This document shows, piece by piece, positions 53,974-62,416 of a stretch of 64,000 nucleotides of DNA (its first letter is position 1; the number at the start of each line of letters is the position of its first letter). The notes beneath the pieces were generated by a model. It had not been told where the DNA came from and searched no databases. It was given only the letters and a program-made list of their open reading frames with translations. Made by a program: the position numbers and the translations under genes. Where the stretch lies: contig NZ_VORX01000001.1 in the NCBI RefSeq assembly GCF_007997285.1, forward strand, positions 620,001 to 684,000. Direction: 5' to 3'. The stretch is from Gelidibacter salicanalis. GTDB lineage: Bacteria; Bacteroidota; Bacteroidia; Flavobacteriales; Flavobacteriaceae.

Positions 53974-53991
53974 TTCCCACTTTCGTGGGAA
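53974..53991 (+). promoter_or_regulatory. Hairpin just upstream of a start codon
   Basis: TTCCCAC-TTTC-GTGGGAA, a perfect 7-bp stem with a 4-base loop, ends six bases before the ATG at 53998. It covers the place where ribosomes would bind. The word resembles the small palindromic repeats common in Flavobacteria. Confidence 0.6.
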
Positions 53992-53997
53992 GTAAAC

Positions 53998-55233
53998 ATG
54001 GAAAAATTAAAAGCAGCACATTTATACAGAGATGAACTCATTCCCATTAGTGGGAAATTGGTTGAGCGTTACAATCAGTGCCTTAAAATATTAGGATTTA
54101 CTGAAACAAAACTCACTAATTTTTCTATCGATGGAATTGGTTGGAGTCCTGAAATTGCTGAGGAGAAGCAGGAAATTCATTATCTGAATAATGGTGAAGC
54201 CAATCCGAATGCTATTATCATTACCCCGTTGCAAAAAGGAAAACCGGTCTATGTGCCGTTTCATACATTCGATCGGGAAATGATGCAGCATGTGTTCAGA
54301 ACTCATGGCGATAAAATTAATGATATTACGAGAGACTGCGCCATTTGTGTGCACTTTGACCAGCATATTGATGCATTTTATGAGCCTTTAGATGTCTTGA
54401 AATATGGCGATATTTCCATTACTTTTAAGCTAATTAACAATCTAGATAAATTACAAAAGCAGCAGCTTGAGTTGGTTGATAAATTTAAACAGGGCCATAA
54501 TTTTATCGACGAAGGTCTGCACCAACAGTTGTTGGAATCGGCTCAAACGTATGGCGATTTAAGACATCGAAATCTTGAGCTCCCAGAATTGTATTACACC
54601 ACAGATTCGTTTTATACCAAAGCCTTTGGAGGTGTGTTCGTGTTGCGCGATTTTATTTCGCCAATCGTTGTTTTTCAAGACGAAAAGTGGCACAAAGAGG
54701 CCATTAAGGACACGACTTATGATGTGTTGATCTATCATATTTCTCAGCCAGAATTGATGGATAAATTGCGCGATCATTTAATTGTTGGGTATGATTTAGA
54801 TGCCGCCGTAAAAACACCACGGTACAGCCGAATCAAAAAATTTATGTTTGCTAAATATCTCAAAAACACGGCGCATCCTATTCAAGATATTTTGGAAGAC
54901 AATGTGTTATTTAAAGGATATTTGAATAAACTAAGTATTGAAGATCGGAAAATGGTAATGAGTGTTGAGCTCTATTTGGAAAAAATGGAAATCAGCAATC
55001 AGCATAAATTAGCGGATATTGTAGATGTGGAATTGTTTGAAGCATTAAATGAACCCCATTCATCTTTACATGTCAAACATCAAGATTTAATCTGGAAATT
55101 GTTAGTCAATATTGCGCCTTTAGATGTTTTATTTTTGTATTGGTATGATAAAGAACTGTTTTATAAAAACTACGACACCTGGGATGATTCCTTGAAAGAT
55201 TGGGTAATTGCAACGATTCGTAACAATATTTAA
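53998..55233 (+). CDS. Hypothetical protein of the AAA operon
   Basis: The 411-aa soluble protein is unknown to me; I have a faint memory of a DUF6638 label for such proteins. It has no signal and no membrane segment. The first 200 residues hold mixed alpha-beta sequence with IIITPLQKGKPVYVPFHTFD and CAICVHFDQHID; the C-terminal part is helical with LIWKLLVNIAPLDVLFLYWYDKELF. Its start is preceded by a strong hairpin, so translation may be limited. It belongs to the run through strand and spacing. Confidence 0.7.
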   Translation: MEKLKAAHLYRDELIPISGKLVERYNQCLKILGFTETKLTNFSIDGIGWSPEIAEEKQEIHYLNNGEANPNAIIITPLQKGKPVYVPFHTFDREMMQHVFRTHGDKINDITRDCAICVHFDQHIDAFYEPLDVLKYGDISITFKLINNLDKLQKQQLELVDKFKQGHNFIDEGLHQQLLESAQTYGDLRHRNLELPELYYTTDSFYTKAFGGVFVLRDFISPIVVFQDEKWHKEAIKDTTYDVLIYHISQPELMDKLRDHLIVGYDLDAAVKTPRYSRIKKFMFAKYLKNTAHPIQDILEDNVLFKGYLNKLSIEDRKMVMSVELYLEKMEISNQHKLADIVDVELFEALNEPHSSLHVKHQDLIWKLLVNIAPLDVLFLYWYDKELFYKNYDTWDDSLKDWVIATIRNNI

Positions 55234-55284
55234 AAAATAAGTGGGAAGCACGAAGAATGAAGTTTACCTTTATCCATAAAGAAT

Positions 55285-55644
55285 ATGCATTTTAAATTTG
55301 AAGATTTACTAATTTGGCAAAAGGCCATGGATTTAGGTGAAAACATGAATCAAATGGCCTATAAGTTCCCACAAGTGGAGTTGTATAATTTATCATCTCA
55401 AATTAGAAGAGCTTCAGATTCTATTGCATTAAATATTTCCGAAGGATCTATTCTACAATCTAACGCAGAATATAGAAAATTTTTAGGTTATGCAATTCGA
55501 TCAACGGCTGAAGTCGTAACATATTTACATAAAGCTAAACGTAGAAATTATATAACAGAAGAACAATTCTTATCGTATTACAAGAATTGTTTTGATTTGC
55601 TAAATATGACAATTGCATTTAGAAATAAAATTAAGGTGGTATAA
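55285..55644 (+). CDS. Second four-helix-bundle protein, S23/IVP-like
   Basis: The 119-aa protein is a clear relative of the one at 50894: FEDLLIWQKAMDLGENM, LSSQIRRASDSIALNISEGS, then KFLGYAIRSTAEVVTYLHKAK. Sequence identity to the first is low, so they are separate family branches, not a local duplication. Upstream is a three-unit GAAG heptad tract (TGGGAAG, CACGAAG, AATGAAG at 55242-55262) and downstream an AAGCTTC heptad tract. Function unknown. Confidence 0.88.
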   Translation: MHFKFEDLLIWQKAMDLGENMNQMAYKFPQVELYNLSSQIRRASDSIALNISEGSILQSNAEYRKFLGYAIRSTAEVVTYLHKAKRRNYITEEQFLSYYKNCFDLLNMTIAFRNKIKVV

Positions 55645-55725
55645 ATATATTTTACTAAATGAAATTTTATACAATTTTTTTTATCAATAAGTGAATGTTA
55701 AATATTTTCAATTTATTATAAATCC

Positions 55726-55760
55726 AAGCTTCAAGCTTCGTTCTTCAAGCTTCAAACTCA
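55726..55760 (+). repeat. AAGCTTC heptad tract
   Basis: Five contiguous units: AAGCTTC, AAGCTTC, GTTCTTC, AAGCTTC, AAACTCA, ending five bases before the start at 55766. Confidence 0.75.
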
Positions 55761-55765
55761 ACATC

Positions 55766-56290
55766 ATGACACTAGAAATCATTGTTTTCATCGGCTCCAT
55801 ATTATTCGGAATCTTGTTATATTGGCGTGAATCAACCGGCAACGGACTCTATCGATTTATAAATAAGATGATGTATTCCAAAAAGTTGCAAATGTCACCA
55901 GACAATCCAAGGGGTTTTGTATACCAACAAAAATTTCTATTACGTTTGGTATTCATCACGATGATTTTTTTGGTTGGAATTTTAATCGCTCGATTTTTAA
56001 TTCCAATTGATATAGCAACCATTTCAGTATTCGCTTCAAGTATTGTCGGGACGCTTATTGGGACTTATATTGGCGGTTTTGTGCTGAAATCTGAAAAAGT
56101 AATCGATGCCCATAGTGATTCCATTGAAGAAAAATTTGATCATGCAATAGATCAAGGTCGCGATTTTATTCAGGATATCACCTCTAGAGAACCAAAAGTG
56201 GTGGAGGAAGCTAAAAAGGAAATCGAAGAAAATCCTGTTGAGCCTAAGAAGAGTGCTAGAGAGCGATTGAAGGACAAAGGTTTGATGTAG
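55766..56290 (+). CDS. Small membrane protein of the AAA operon
   Basis: The start at 55766 gives 174 aa; a GTG frame from 55691 is rejected because it would translate the repeat tract. Membrane segments are at about 4-20, 54-72 and 76-98, the last with GTLIGTYIGGFVL. The cytoplasmic tail is acidic and helical (EEAKKEIEENPVEPKK), ending LKDKGLM. Not recognised. It may anchor the AAA/coiled-coil proteins to the membrane, which is inference only. Confidence 0.68.
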   Translation: MTLEIIVFIGSILFGILLYWRESTGNGLYRFINKMMYSKKLQMSPDNPRGFVYQQKFLLRLVFITMIFLVGILIARFLIPIDIATISVFASSIVGTLIGTYIGGFVLKSEKVIDAHSDSIEEKFDHAIDQGRDFIQDITSREPKVVEEAKKEIEENPVEPKKSARERLKDKGLM

Positions 56291-56295
56291 ATAGG

Positions 56296-56330
56296 TGTGA
56301 GGTTTGAGGAATGAGGTTTGAGTTTGATGT
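56296..56330 (+). repeat. TGAGG heptad tract
   Basis: TGTGAGG, TTTGAGG, AATGAGG, TTTGAGT, TTGATGT in the gap before the last gene of the run. Confidence 0.7.
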
Positions 56331-56361
56331 TTTAAAAGTTTAATAATAGAACAGAGTAATT

Positions 56362-58059
56362 ATGATAAAGAACTATTGGAATAGAGGCAGTAGACAAAAA
56401 ACAATAACCATCGTTGTCACTTTGGTTTTAGTGCTGTTATTGTTTTTTCTTCGGGATGATTACCAACCATTTTTACTATGGATAAGAAAATATATTTTCC
56501 TTATTCTCGTAATTGGTTTGGTCTTGTTTTTCGGATTGCGGAGCTTTAGAAGTTCGGTAGGCGTAGGACGTCGCATCATGATTCTTGTTTTATTGGTACT
56601 CTTTTTTGGATTGGTTTATATCATTGGCGGACACTTTAAAATGTACGATTATGTAAAAACCTACAATGTGTTTAACAATTTGAATAAAGTTCAAATAAAC
56701 AAATTACCGCTCACCCAAAATGAACGCATTCAGCCGTTGCGGAATATCTTTTCCATGGCCAACGAATCCGTTGGAGAAACTAAAGATGTCTCTTTACCGC
56801 ACTTGGTAAGGGTGGATGGTGAAAACAAATGGACTATGGCCATTCAGCCATCAGAGAAATACACCATGCAACAAATCAGTGAAAATACGGAGGAGGTTTT
56901 TGCGGTATCCAGTACATCGCCATTTCCAAGGTTTTCTAATGAAAACCGTATTCCAGTAACCTTTTCAATTGGCGAATCTCTTAAATTCAGCAGAAACACC
57001 TATAATGCGGTGGTGCAACGTTTCAATATTTGGCAATTGTTTACCATGGAACCTGGCGATACGTTTTATATGAAAAATGATGCCGGTAAATGGGTGCAAG
57101 TGGTGAGTTTAATCAAATGGAAAGGCTTCTTTTTTCCTTATCCGACTTTTGGTGGCGTAATGATTATCGATAGTGGCGAACATGATTTTAACGACTATAT
57201 GGAGCGGGTTTTAATTGGGAAAGGAACCTATGTCAGCCCTGAGAATATGAAAAATTACCCATTTTTAACCAAACAAAACACGCTATCTGAAAAAGTATCT
57301 CGATTACAAGCCGAGTCTTTAAAGTTTTTAGGCGGATTTACCGATCCATTACCATGGAAGATGGAAACTGCTGTGAAAATTCCTGACTTACCAGAAGATC
57401 AGAATCAGCAGCCTTTTGTTACCGATTTCGATTTTTCATCTGTGGATGCTAAAGCGTATAACGGATTATACCACTGGTTTGGATTGGAGCCTATTGGAGA
57501 AGAACGCACGAGTTTAACTTATAGTGTGTTTGTGCCTGCAGATGGTACCGATAAGTTGTTTTATTATGATCACGCTGCTAAGAAACAAGGCTATGCTGGA
57601 GTCTCAGCAATGCCTTTGAAAATAATTGAATCTCGTAAGGAATATGATTGGTCGGTTAATAAACCTGTAGAGTTCAGGCCGTATATTAAAGACATCGCCG
57701 GCCGCAGACGTATGTTTTTCTTAGGAACGGTTTCGGCCGTTAAAGATGGATCAGCAAAATTTGATGGATCAGCAACTCCAGATTTGGCATTGGTTGATAG
57801 TGAGTATCGCGATGTGATTTGGATCGATGTCAAACGTCCAAGCACTTGGGATAAAACCGTATACGATCAGCTCAATGAAGCTTGGAGAGCTAGTGAAGGC
57901 ATTGGATATTTCTATGAAGAAGACAACCGAACTTCTGATTTAGACTTGATGCAACGGGAAATGGATTCAATACGATCGATTCCAAAGGTTAATGCGAATG
58001 CTCAAGAAATTGAGAAGTTACAACGTAGAATTGATTCTTTGAATTCAGCTGGGAATTAA
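56362..58059 (+). CDS. Large membrane protein of the AAA operon
   Basis: The 565-aa protein has three N-terminal membrane segments (about 15-31, 43-61, 71-91) and a large soluble region (95-565). The latter mixes beta strands and ends in a short coiled coil (NANAQEIEKLQRRIDSLNSAG). It has no recognised motif. Presence in the run with the AAA ATPase, a small membrane protein and a coiled-coil protein suggests it is part of a membrane-bound assembly. It is the last gene; two palindromic repeats follow. Confidence 0.68.
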   Translation: MIKNYWNRGSRQKTITIVVTLVLVLLLFFLRDDYQPFLLWIRKYIFLILVIGLVLFFGLRSFRSSVGVGRRIMILVLLVLFFGLVYIIGGHFKMYDYVKTYNVFNNLNKVQINKLPLTQNERIQPLRNIFSMANESVGETKDVSLPHLVRVDGENKWTMAIQPSEKYTMQQISENTEEVFAVSSTSPFPRFSNENRIPVTFSIGESLKFSRNTYNAVVQRFNIWQLFTMEPGDTFYMKNDAGKWVQVVSLIKWKGFFFPYPTFGGVMIIDSGEHDFNDYMERVLIGKGTYVSPENMKNYPFLTKQNTLSEKVSRLQAESLKFLGGFTDPLPWKMETAVKIPDLPEDQNQQPFVTDFDFSSVDAKAYNGLYHWFGLEPIGEERTSLTYSVFVPADGTDKLFYYDHAAKKQGYAGVSAMPLKIIESRKEYDWSVNKPVEFRPYIKDIAGRRRMFFLGTVSAVKDGSAKFDGSATPDLALVDSEYRDVIWIDVKRPSTWDKTVYDQLNEAWRASEGIGYFYEEDNRTSDLDLMQREMDSIRSIPKVNANAQEIEKLQRRIDSLNSAGN

Positions 58060-58087
58060 TAAGGAACTTCTCATTCCGGTTGAGTTT

Positions 58088-58315
58088 GTCATTCCGACAC
58101 AGTTTTGTCATTCCGAGGTCAGGAGGAATCCCAAAACAGTGCAATCGTGGACTATGATGATGCGATGTCTCATTGCATTCGACATGACAAAACAATCATT
58201 CGTCATTCCAACCCAGTTTTGTCATTCTGACGATGGGAGGAATCCCATAACAGTAATCATCGGTTAATTTGCGTTATGCGATGTCTCATTATATTCGACA
58301 TGACAAAACAGACCT
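58088..58315. repeat. Two tandem ~114-bp palindromic intergenic elements
   Basis: Units 58088-58201 and 58202-58315 both begin GTCATTCC and contain a TTTTGTCATT, a GGAGGAATCCC block, a TGCGATGTCTCATT block and end CGACATGACAAAAC. TTTTGTCAT and ATGACAAAA are inverted repeats, so each unit can fold on itself. The words are of the GTCATTCCGA...GGAATC type well known in Bacteroidota intergenic repeats. Confidence 0.85.
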
Positions 58316-58334
58316 ACCACAAAACAAAATCACC

Positions 58335-59147
58335 CTACCCTAACCGCTTCTGTAAATCCGCGACCACAGTCTCAATCTGCGCATTTTTGTTTTTCCGTTC
58401 CAATAAAATTGGTGGCGCTTGTCTCACCTCACAATCGGTAATCGCACAACGTTCACACGTCACGCCAACCTTTGTGGTTTTGATTTTAGGGTCATTCAAA
58501 AAACCAATTTTTCGTTGCAAGTGTTTGTTGATCAACAGCCCAATACTGATGCTTCTGTACTGATTATCTCTAAAGGGATCTTTTGTAGCGGATGATAATA
58601 GTAAATATTTCATATCATCATCAGGATAATCCGATATTTGAAGATCAAAAACATGATCCTCTTTGGTGCTGCTTATAGTTTTTAAAACTCTTAAAGAAAC
58701 CCAACGGCGACAATAATGTTCGTTAGTTTCATTGGCGCGTGGGGAATGCTGATGCGACAAATGCAATTCTTTTTTTAGATGAAAACGTTCACTGCCTGCA
58801 CGATGTGTAAAGCGCAAGAAAAATAAATCTTGAATATTAAACTCTTTAGGAAGCACATTGGTCAAGCGTTGATAAAACGATTCTGGCGATGCATTGTAGG
58901 AGTTTATAATTTCTAAAAACAAGTGTTCATCAAACGTCTCATTTTCAAATAAGGTGGTAAGTTGTTCGGTAATCTTGGCTTTAGGTAAAATCAGCGCCCC
59001 AGCAAAATACGATGCGTAAAAATTATTCAATACCTGGTCAAAATTTTCAAATTTAATCCATGAAAAGGTGTAAAGCCGTTCTTTGTATTGCAGAAAATTA
59101 TAAGCCAGTTCTTTGGCATAAATGAACGTCCGTTGTGCATCATCCAT
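58335..59147 (-). pseudogene. RamB/ScfR-type XRE regulator, N-terminal half deleted
   Basis: The 270 codons match the C-terminal part of the short-chain-acyl-responsive XRE regulators that control the glyoxylate shunt: RTFIYAKELAYNFL, YTFSWIKFENFDQVLNNF, ASYFAGALILP, NEHYCRRWVSLR and a terminal cysteine cluster (CERCAITDCEVRQAPP). Full-length members are about 480-500 aa and start with a helix-turn-helix; here the DNA-binding domain and roughly 200 residues are gone. Homology stops at 59147, exactly where the isocitrate lyase remnant begins. The frame is intact but without DNA binding it is probably not functional. Confidence 0.85.
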
Positions 59148-59447
59148 TTGATTACGTTACCTACATATCATACAACCGCTTTGCACATGAATGATTTAAC
59201 TGAAGGATACTTTGGAGAAGAAGGGATGTTGGCGTATGTAAGAGGCGTTCAGAGGCAAGAAATCCGTAAAGGTGTCGCTTGTGTAAAGCACCAACGTATG
59301 GCAAGATCTAACCTTGGAGACGATCACAAAACGTTTTTTGCTGGTGAAAAAGCGTTAAAAGCAGATGGCGAAAAGAATACGTCAAATCAGTTTGAAGCCA
59401 TTGCGGAAGCTACTGCTGTTGAGCAACCCTTAAGTGTTGTCGCTTAA
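59148..59447 (+). pseudogene. aceA: Isocitrate lyase, 3' remnant
   Basis: About 100 codons match the C-terminal end of the flavobacterial isocitrate lyase: ITLPTYHTTALHMNDLTEGYFG, MLAYVRGVQRQEIRKG, CVKHQRMA, GDDHKTFFAGEKALKA and NTSNQFEA. The first ~430 residues, with the active site, are missing. An in-frame ATG at 59088 lies inside the regulator's opposite strand and adds no homology. The frame and the downstream terminator are still intact, so the deletion is fairly recent. The usual partner, malate synthase, is absent here. Confidence 0.88.
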
Positions 59448-59474
59448 TAGCAAATCACTATTAAATGATACTAA

Positions 59475-59502
59475 AAAACTCCAGAAGTCATTCTGGAGTT
59501 TT
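59475..59502 (+). terminator. Terminator retained behind the isocitrate lyase remnant
   Basis: AAAACTCCAGAA pairs with TTCTGGAGTTTT around GTCA, with T-run. Confidence 0.85.
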
Positions 59503-59535
59503 TGAATTAGGTAAGAATCTGATATTTTTTAATTC

Positions 59536-60009
59536 CTATTGTTCCTTAAATTTTAATAGCATTTTAATGTCACTACGCTTATAAATGCAATTCGGTTCCA
59601 TAGGAACTTCTATAAACCCATACTTTTTATAAATGTAAATAGCGTTCTCAAGTTTGGTACTGGAATAGAGGAGTAACGAGTTAAATCTGTTCGCTTTGGC
59701 AAAGTCAATACAATGCTGCATCAACTGCTGTCCAATTTTATAACCCCTATGTTCAGGAGACACGGCCATTTTAGTAAGTTCAAAAATCTCAGCATCTTCA
59801 GTGGACATTAAGGCAACAGTTCCGACAATGTCCTCATGAAGCTTTGCGAAGAAAATATAACCACCCTTTTCAATGATGTATTCTTCAGGTTTGCTTAAGA
59901 CTTCGTCATCAAAAGGTTCTATTACAAAAAACTTTTTGAGCCATTCTGAATTAAGCTTATAAAAATCCTTCGCGTATACTTTATCAAAAGGGATAATATT
60001 TATCATCAT
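59536..60009 (-). CDS. GNAT-family N-acetyltransferase
   Basis: The 157-aa protein has the acetyl-CoA binding motif VSPEHRGYKIGQQLMQHCIDFA (about 88-109), a GTVALMSTEDAEIFELTKMAV strand before it, and a YKKYGF motif near the C-terminus, as in classical GNAT enzymes. Substrate unknown. Its start overlaps the stop of the preceding membrane protein gene by four bases, making it the last gene of a hutG-led unit. Confidence 0.88.
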   Translation of the reverse strand: MMINIIPFDKVYAKDFYKLNSEWLKKFFVIEPFDDEVLSKPEEYIIEKGGYIFFAKLHEDIVGTVALMSTEDAEIFELTKMAVSPEHRGYKIGQQLMQHCIDFAKANRFNSLLLYSSTKLENAIYIYKKYGFIEVPMEPNCIYKRSDIKMLLKFKEQ

Positions 60010-60299
60010 AATAATGTGGTATAGCCTATTAAAAAGGCGGTCAATAATGAAAAAAGCATGGTCAAGATGGCCAAACTCTTACTTTCAGTCTTTTTAGAAA
60101 TCCCCCTAAATATGACAATTAACGGAATAAAAGCGCCAACGCTAAAAATAAAAATGGTAATCATCTCCATAGTATCTTTAAAGTTGGTGTTGCTATATGC
60201 ATTATCAAACATTACATTGATTAATAACAGATATAGGAGCACAATCACACTGCCAATAAATATCCATAAATCAATTCGGTATTGTCTGTCTGCTTTCAT
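60006..60299 (-). CDS. Small three-segment membrane protein
   Basis: The 97-aa protein has three hydrophobic segments (about 9-27, 41-62, 77-95) and no soluble domain. I do not recognise it. The 5' end overlaps hutG by 29 bp and the 3' end overlaps the GNAT gene by four, so it is translated as part of this operon. A role in histidine or formamide export is conceivable but not shown. Confidence 0.65.
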   Translation of the reverse strand: MKADRQYRIDLWIFIGSVIVLLYLLLINVMFDNAYSNTNFKDTMEMITIFIFSVGAFIPLIVIFRGISKKTESKSLAILTMLFSLLTAFLIGYTTLL

Positions 60300-61317
60300 A
60301 AATAGATTGATTAGCTCTTATAAAATCCGTAATCAGATAGGTGATCAATTTCCCAACGATGACTTCAGTATCTGCTGTAGGAGCCGCTTCACAAATGTGC
60401 AAATAGGCGGCGTTTTCGTGAGTTCCAAAATAGGTAACGAAAGCGCGTGCTTTTTTGACGCTAAAACCACTCGGAGTGATAGCGCTACTAGGGATGAACT
60501 TAATAGCGTCACAATCTACTTCTACACCAAACGCCTTCTCCGTAACATGTTTTGCTGCACGTTCCAATTCTGATTTAAATTTTTTGTCTTTTCTAATGGT
60601 AATGGCTTCAAAGGTATTATACTTTAAAGCCTTGAATTTGTCCAAGGTTTTAAAAATTAAATGCGACGTGTAGTTTTCGTGCAGTCCGAAGATAAAGTAG
60701 TTTTTTAGGAAGCCTTCAGCGTAAGCATAACTGAACCCATTGCCGCTATGCCGACCTTCTTCTTTTCTAAAATCAGAATGGGCATCAAAATTAACCACGT
60801 TAATCGGTTTTTTATAGGCCAAAGAGGTGCCCTTGATATTGCCGTAAGCGTTATTATGACCGCCGCCAATAATTATAGGTTTTTTGCCGGCACTGACAAT
60901 GGTGTGTACCAGTTCAGTGACGTGCCGGTCAATTTTTTCTGTAAGCTTTCTGGCCTTAGCAATATTCTTATCGGAATTATCGAGATGGTCAATCTTTTCC
61001 ATTTCCTTGGAAAAATCTAAGTGACCAAGCACCAAAACCTTGTTGGCTTTGGTATGGATGTTACTTTGGATGTTCAACAACACCTTTAAAGTGGCTTCCC
61101 AAGCTTTAGCCGTACCTCGGTGGCCATAGTTAGCAAATACACCAATGTCTTCGGGAATTCCGAATATAACGTAGCTAACGTCTAAAGTTCTTAAAGATTC
61201 GTATATATTGGTAGTGTTAGAAAGAATTTTGATATGCTCTCCAAATTTAGATTCATTTGGTCTTTTTTTCAAGAATGTGTCTAAATCGTTTATATTAAAT
61301 AGAACAAGTTTGTTCAT
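60271..61317 (-). CDS. hutG: Formimidoylglutamase (arginase family)
   Basis: Ureohydrolase-fold enzyme of about 348 aa. The dinuclear manganese ligands are seen in GGGHNNAYG, NFDAHSDFR and EVDCDAIK, all in normal order. Arginase, agmatinase and formimidoylglutamase share these motifs; hutI on the same strand 1.1 kb upstream makes formimidoylglutamase, the last step of histidine degradation to glutamate and formamide, the best call. hutU and hutH are not in the window. Confidence 0.82.
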   Translation of the reverse strand: MNKLVLFNINDLDTFLKKRPNESKFGEHIKILSNTTNIYESLRTLDVSYVIFGIPEDIGVFANYGHRGTAKAWEATLKVLLNIQSNIHTKANKVLVLGHLDFSKEMEKIDHLDNSDKNIAKARKLTEKIDRHVTELVHTIVSAGKKPIIIGGGHNNAYGNIKGTSLAYKKPINVVNFDAHSDFRKEEGRHSGNGFSYAYAEGFLKNYFIFGLHENYTSHLIFKTLDKFKALKYNTFEAITIRKDKKFKSELERAAKHVTEKAFGVEVDCDAIKFIPSSAITPSGFSVKKARAFVTYFGTHENAAYLHICEAAPTADTEVIVGKLITYLITDFIRANQSIYESRQTIPN

Positions 61318-61432
61318 TGTGAAGTTTAATTTTAAATTTGAAGTATTAAAAATACATTATTATTTAATTCTATCATTAAAATCAGAGTATAACCAGTGTT
61401 AATTTAAGTATCAATAACTAAAATCAAAACTT

Positions 61433-62326
61433 ATGGAAAGTTCAACTAGTAACAATAGTAACAAAAATACCGGATTAAAAATTGCTTTAGGCATCTTATT
61501 GGCCTTGTTTATCGGGACAGGATTCTACACCTCGAAACTATACAATGAGAAAAAAGAAAATGAAGCCACATTGGCTAAGGAGAAACAATTGGTCATGACC
61601 GATTTAAATAATATGGCCAAGCAATATGATATTGCCATTGGTGAGAATAAAGTTGCAAACGAAGATTTGATTGACGCGAGAAATAGAATTCAAAATTTAA
61701 TGGATTCTTTGAAAATTTCGCAGAATAGTGTAAACAGTTTGTGGAATTATAAAAAGAAATATTTGTCGTTGCAAGAAGAGATGAATGTACTCTTAACTGA
61801 AAATGATAAGTTGAAAATTGAAAACTCTCTATTGGCAAATTCATTGGACAGTACCAATGTTAAGTTGGCAGAACGCAACATGTTTACGGATTCGTTACTA
61901 GTGCAAAATACGGAATTGGCTTCAGTAGTGGAAAGTGCAGCTGTTTTACAAACAGTAGGATTAAAAGCGTTTGGAGTGATTGAAAGAAGTTCAGGAAAGT
62001 TGATTCCTACTGAAAGAGCACGTCGTAGTGATAAAATCAGAATCTGTTATACCGTAGCAAAAAACACGTTAGTGGGTGCTGGTGATAAAGAATTGTATGT
62101 GCAAGTATTGGATCCTAAGGACAACGTTTTAGGGGCTAATGAGCAAATTCAATTTGGTGACACTGTTTTAAACTATAGCATTGTTAGTAAATTTAACTAC
62201 GAAAACAGAAATTTAAATATCTGTGAGTTTGTTTCTCCTAGAGGAGAATTCGCTGAAGGACGTTACACGGTTAATGTTTACAATAAAAAAGAACTCGTAT
62301 CTAGCACAGAGTTTACTTTAGAATAA
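61433..62326 (+). CDS. Membrane-anchored coiled-coil protein
   Basis: The 297-aa protein has a short Ser/Asn-rich cytoplasmic start, one membrane segment (about 14-32), then a long coiled coil (about 35-160) and a C-terminal beta-rich domain (about 180-297) with KIRICYTVAKNTLV and DTVLNYSIVSKF. The layout resembles flavobacterial chromosome-partition-annotated hypotheticals. It should face the periplasm. It is divergent from hutG and convergent with hutI; no functional link is visible. Confidence 0.72.
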   Translation: MESSTSNNSNKNTGLKIALGILLALFIGTGFYTSKLYNEKKENEATLAKEKQLVMTDLNNMAKQYDIAIGENKVANEDLIDARNRIQNLMDSLKISQNSVNSLWNYKKKYLSLQEEMNVLLTENDKLKIENSLLANSLDSTNVKLAERNMFTDSLLVQNTELASVVESAAVLQTVGLKAFGVIERSSGKLIPTERARRSDKIRICYTVAKNTLVGAGDKELYVQVLDPKDNVLGANEQIQFGDTVLNYSIVSKFNYENRNLNICEFVSPRGEFAEGRYTVNVYNKKELVSSTEFTLE

Positions 62327-62346
62327 GCGCAAATTACACGAATTAA

Positions 62347-62380
62347 AAACCCGAAAGTCATATGGCTTTCGGGTTTTTTT
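62347..62380. terminator. Terminator between the coiled-coil gene and hutI
   Basis: AAACCCGAAAG pairs with CTTTCGGGTTT around a GTCATATGG loop, then a T-run. Confidence 0.88.
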
Positions 62381-62416
62381 ATGGTGTCTAGTGTAATGGA
62401 AATGCTTGGTTTATCG

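Noticed and set aside
48097-58059. Anti-phage defence island
   Set aside because: An AAA ATPase and a NUDIX enzyme alone are not enough; there is no nuclease, methyltransferase, TIR, reverse transcriptase, toxin pair or phage gene in the cluster, and the proteins do not match a known defence type by eye.
59088-59447. A 119-codon intact gene starting at 59088
   Set aside because: The first 20 codons lie on the opposite strand of the regulator remnant and have no homology; the rest is the C-terminal end of isocitrate lyase, so it is a truncated remnant.
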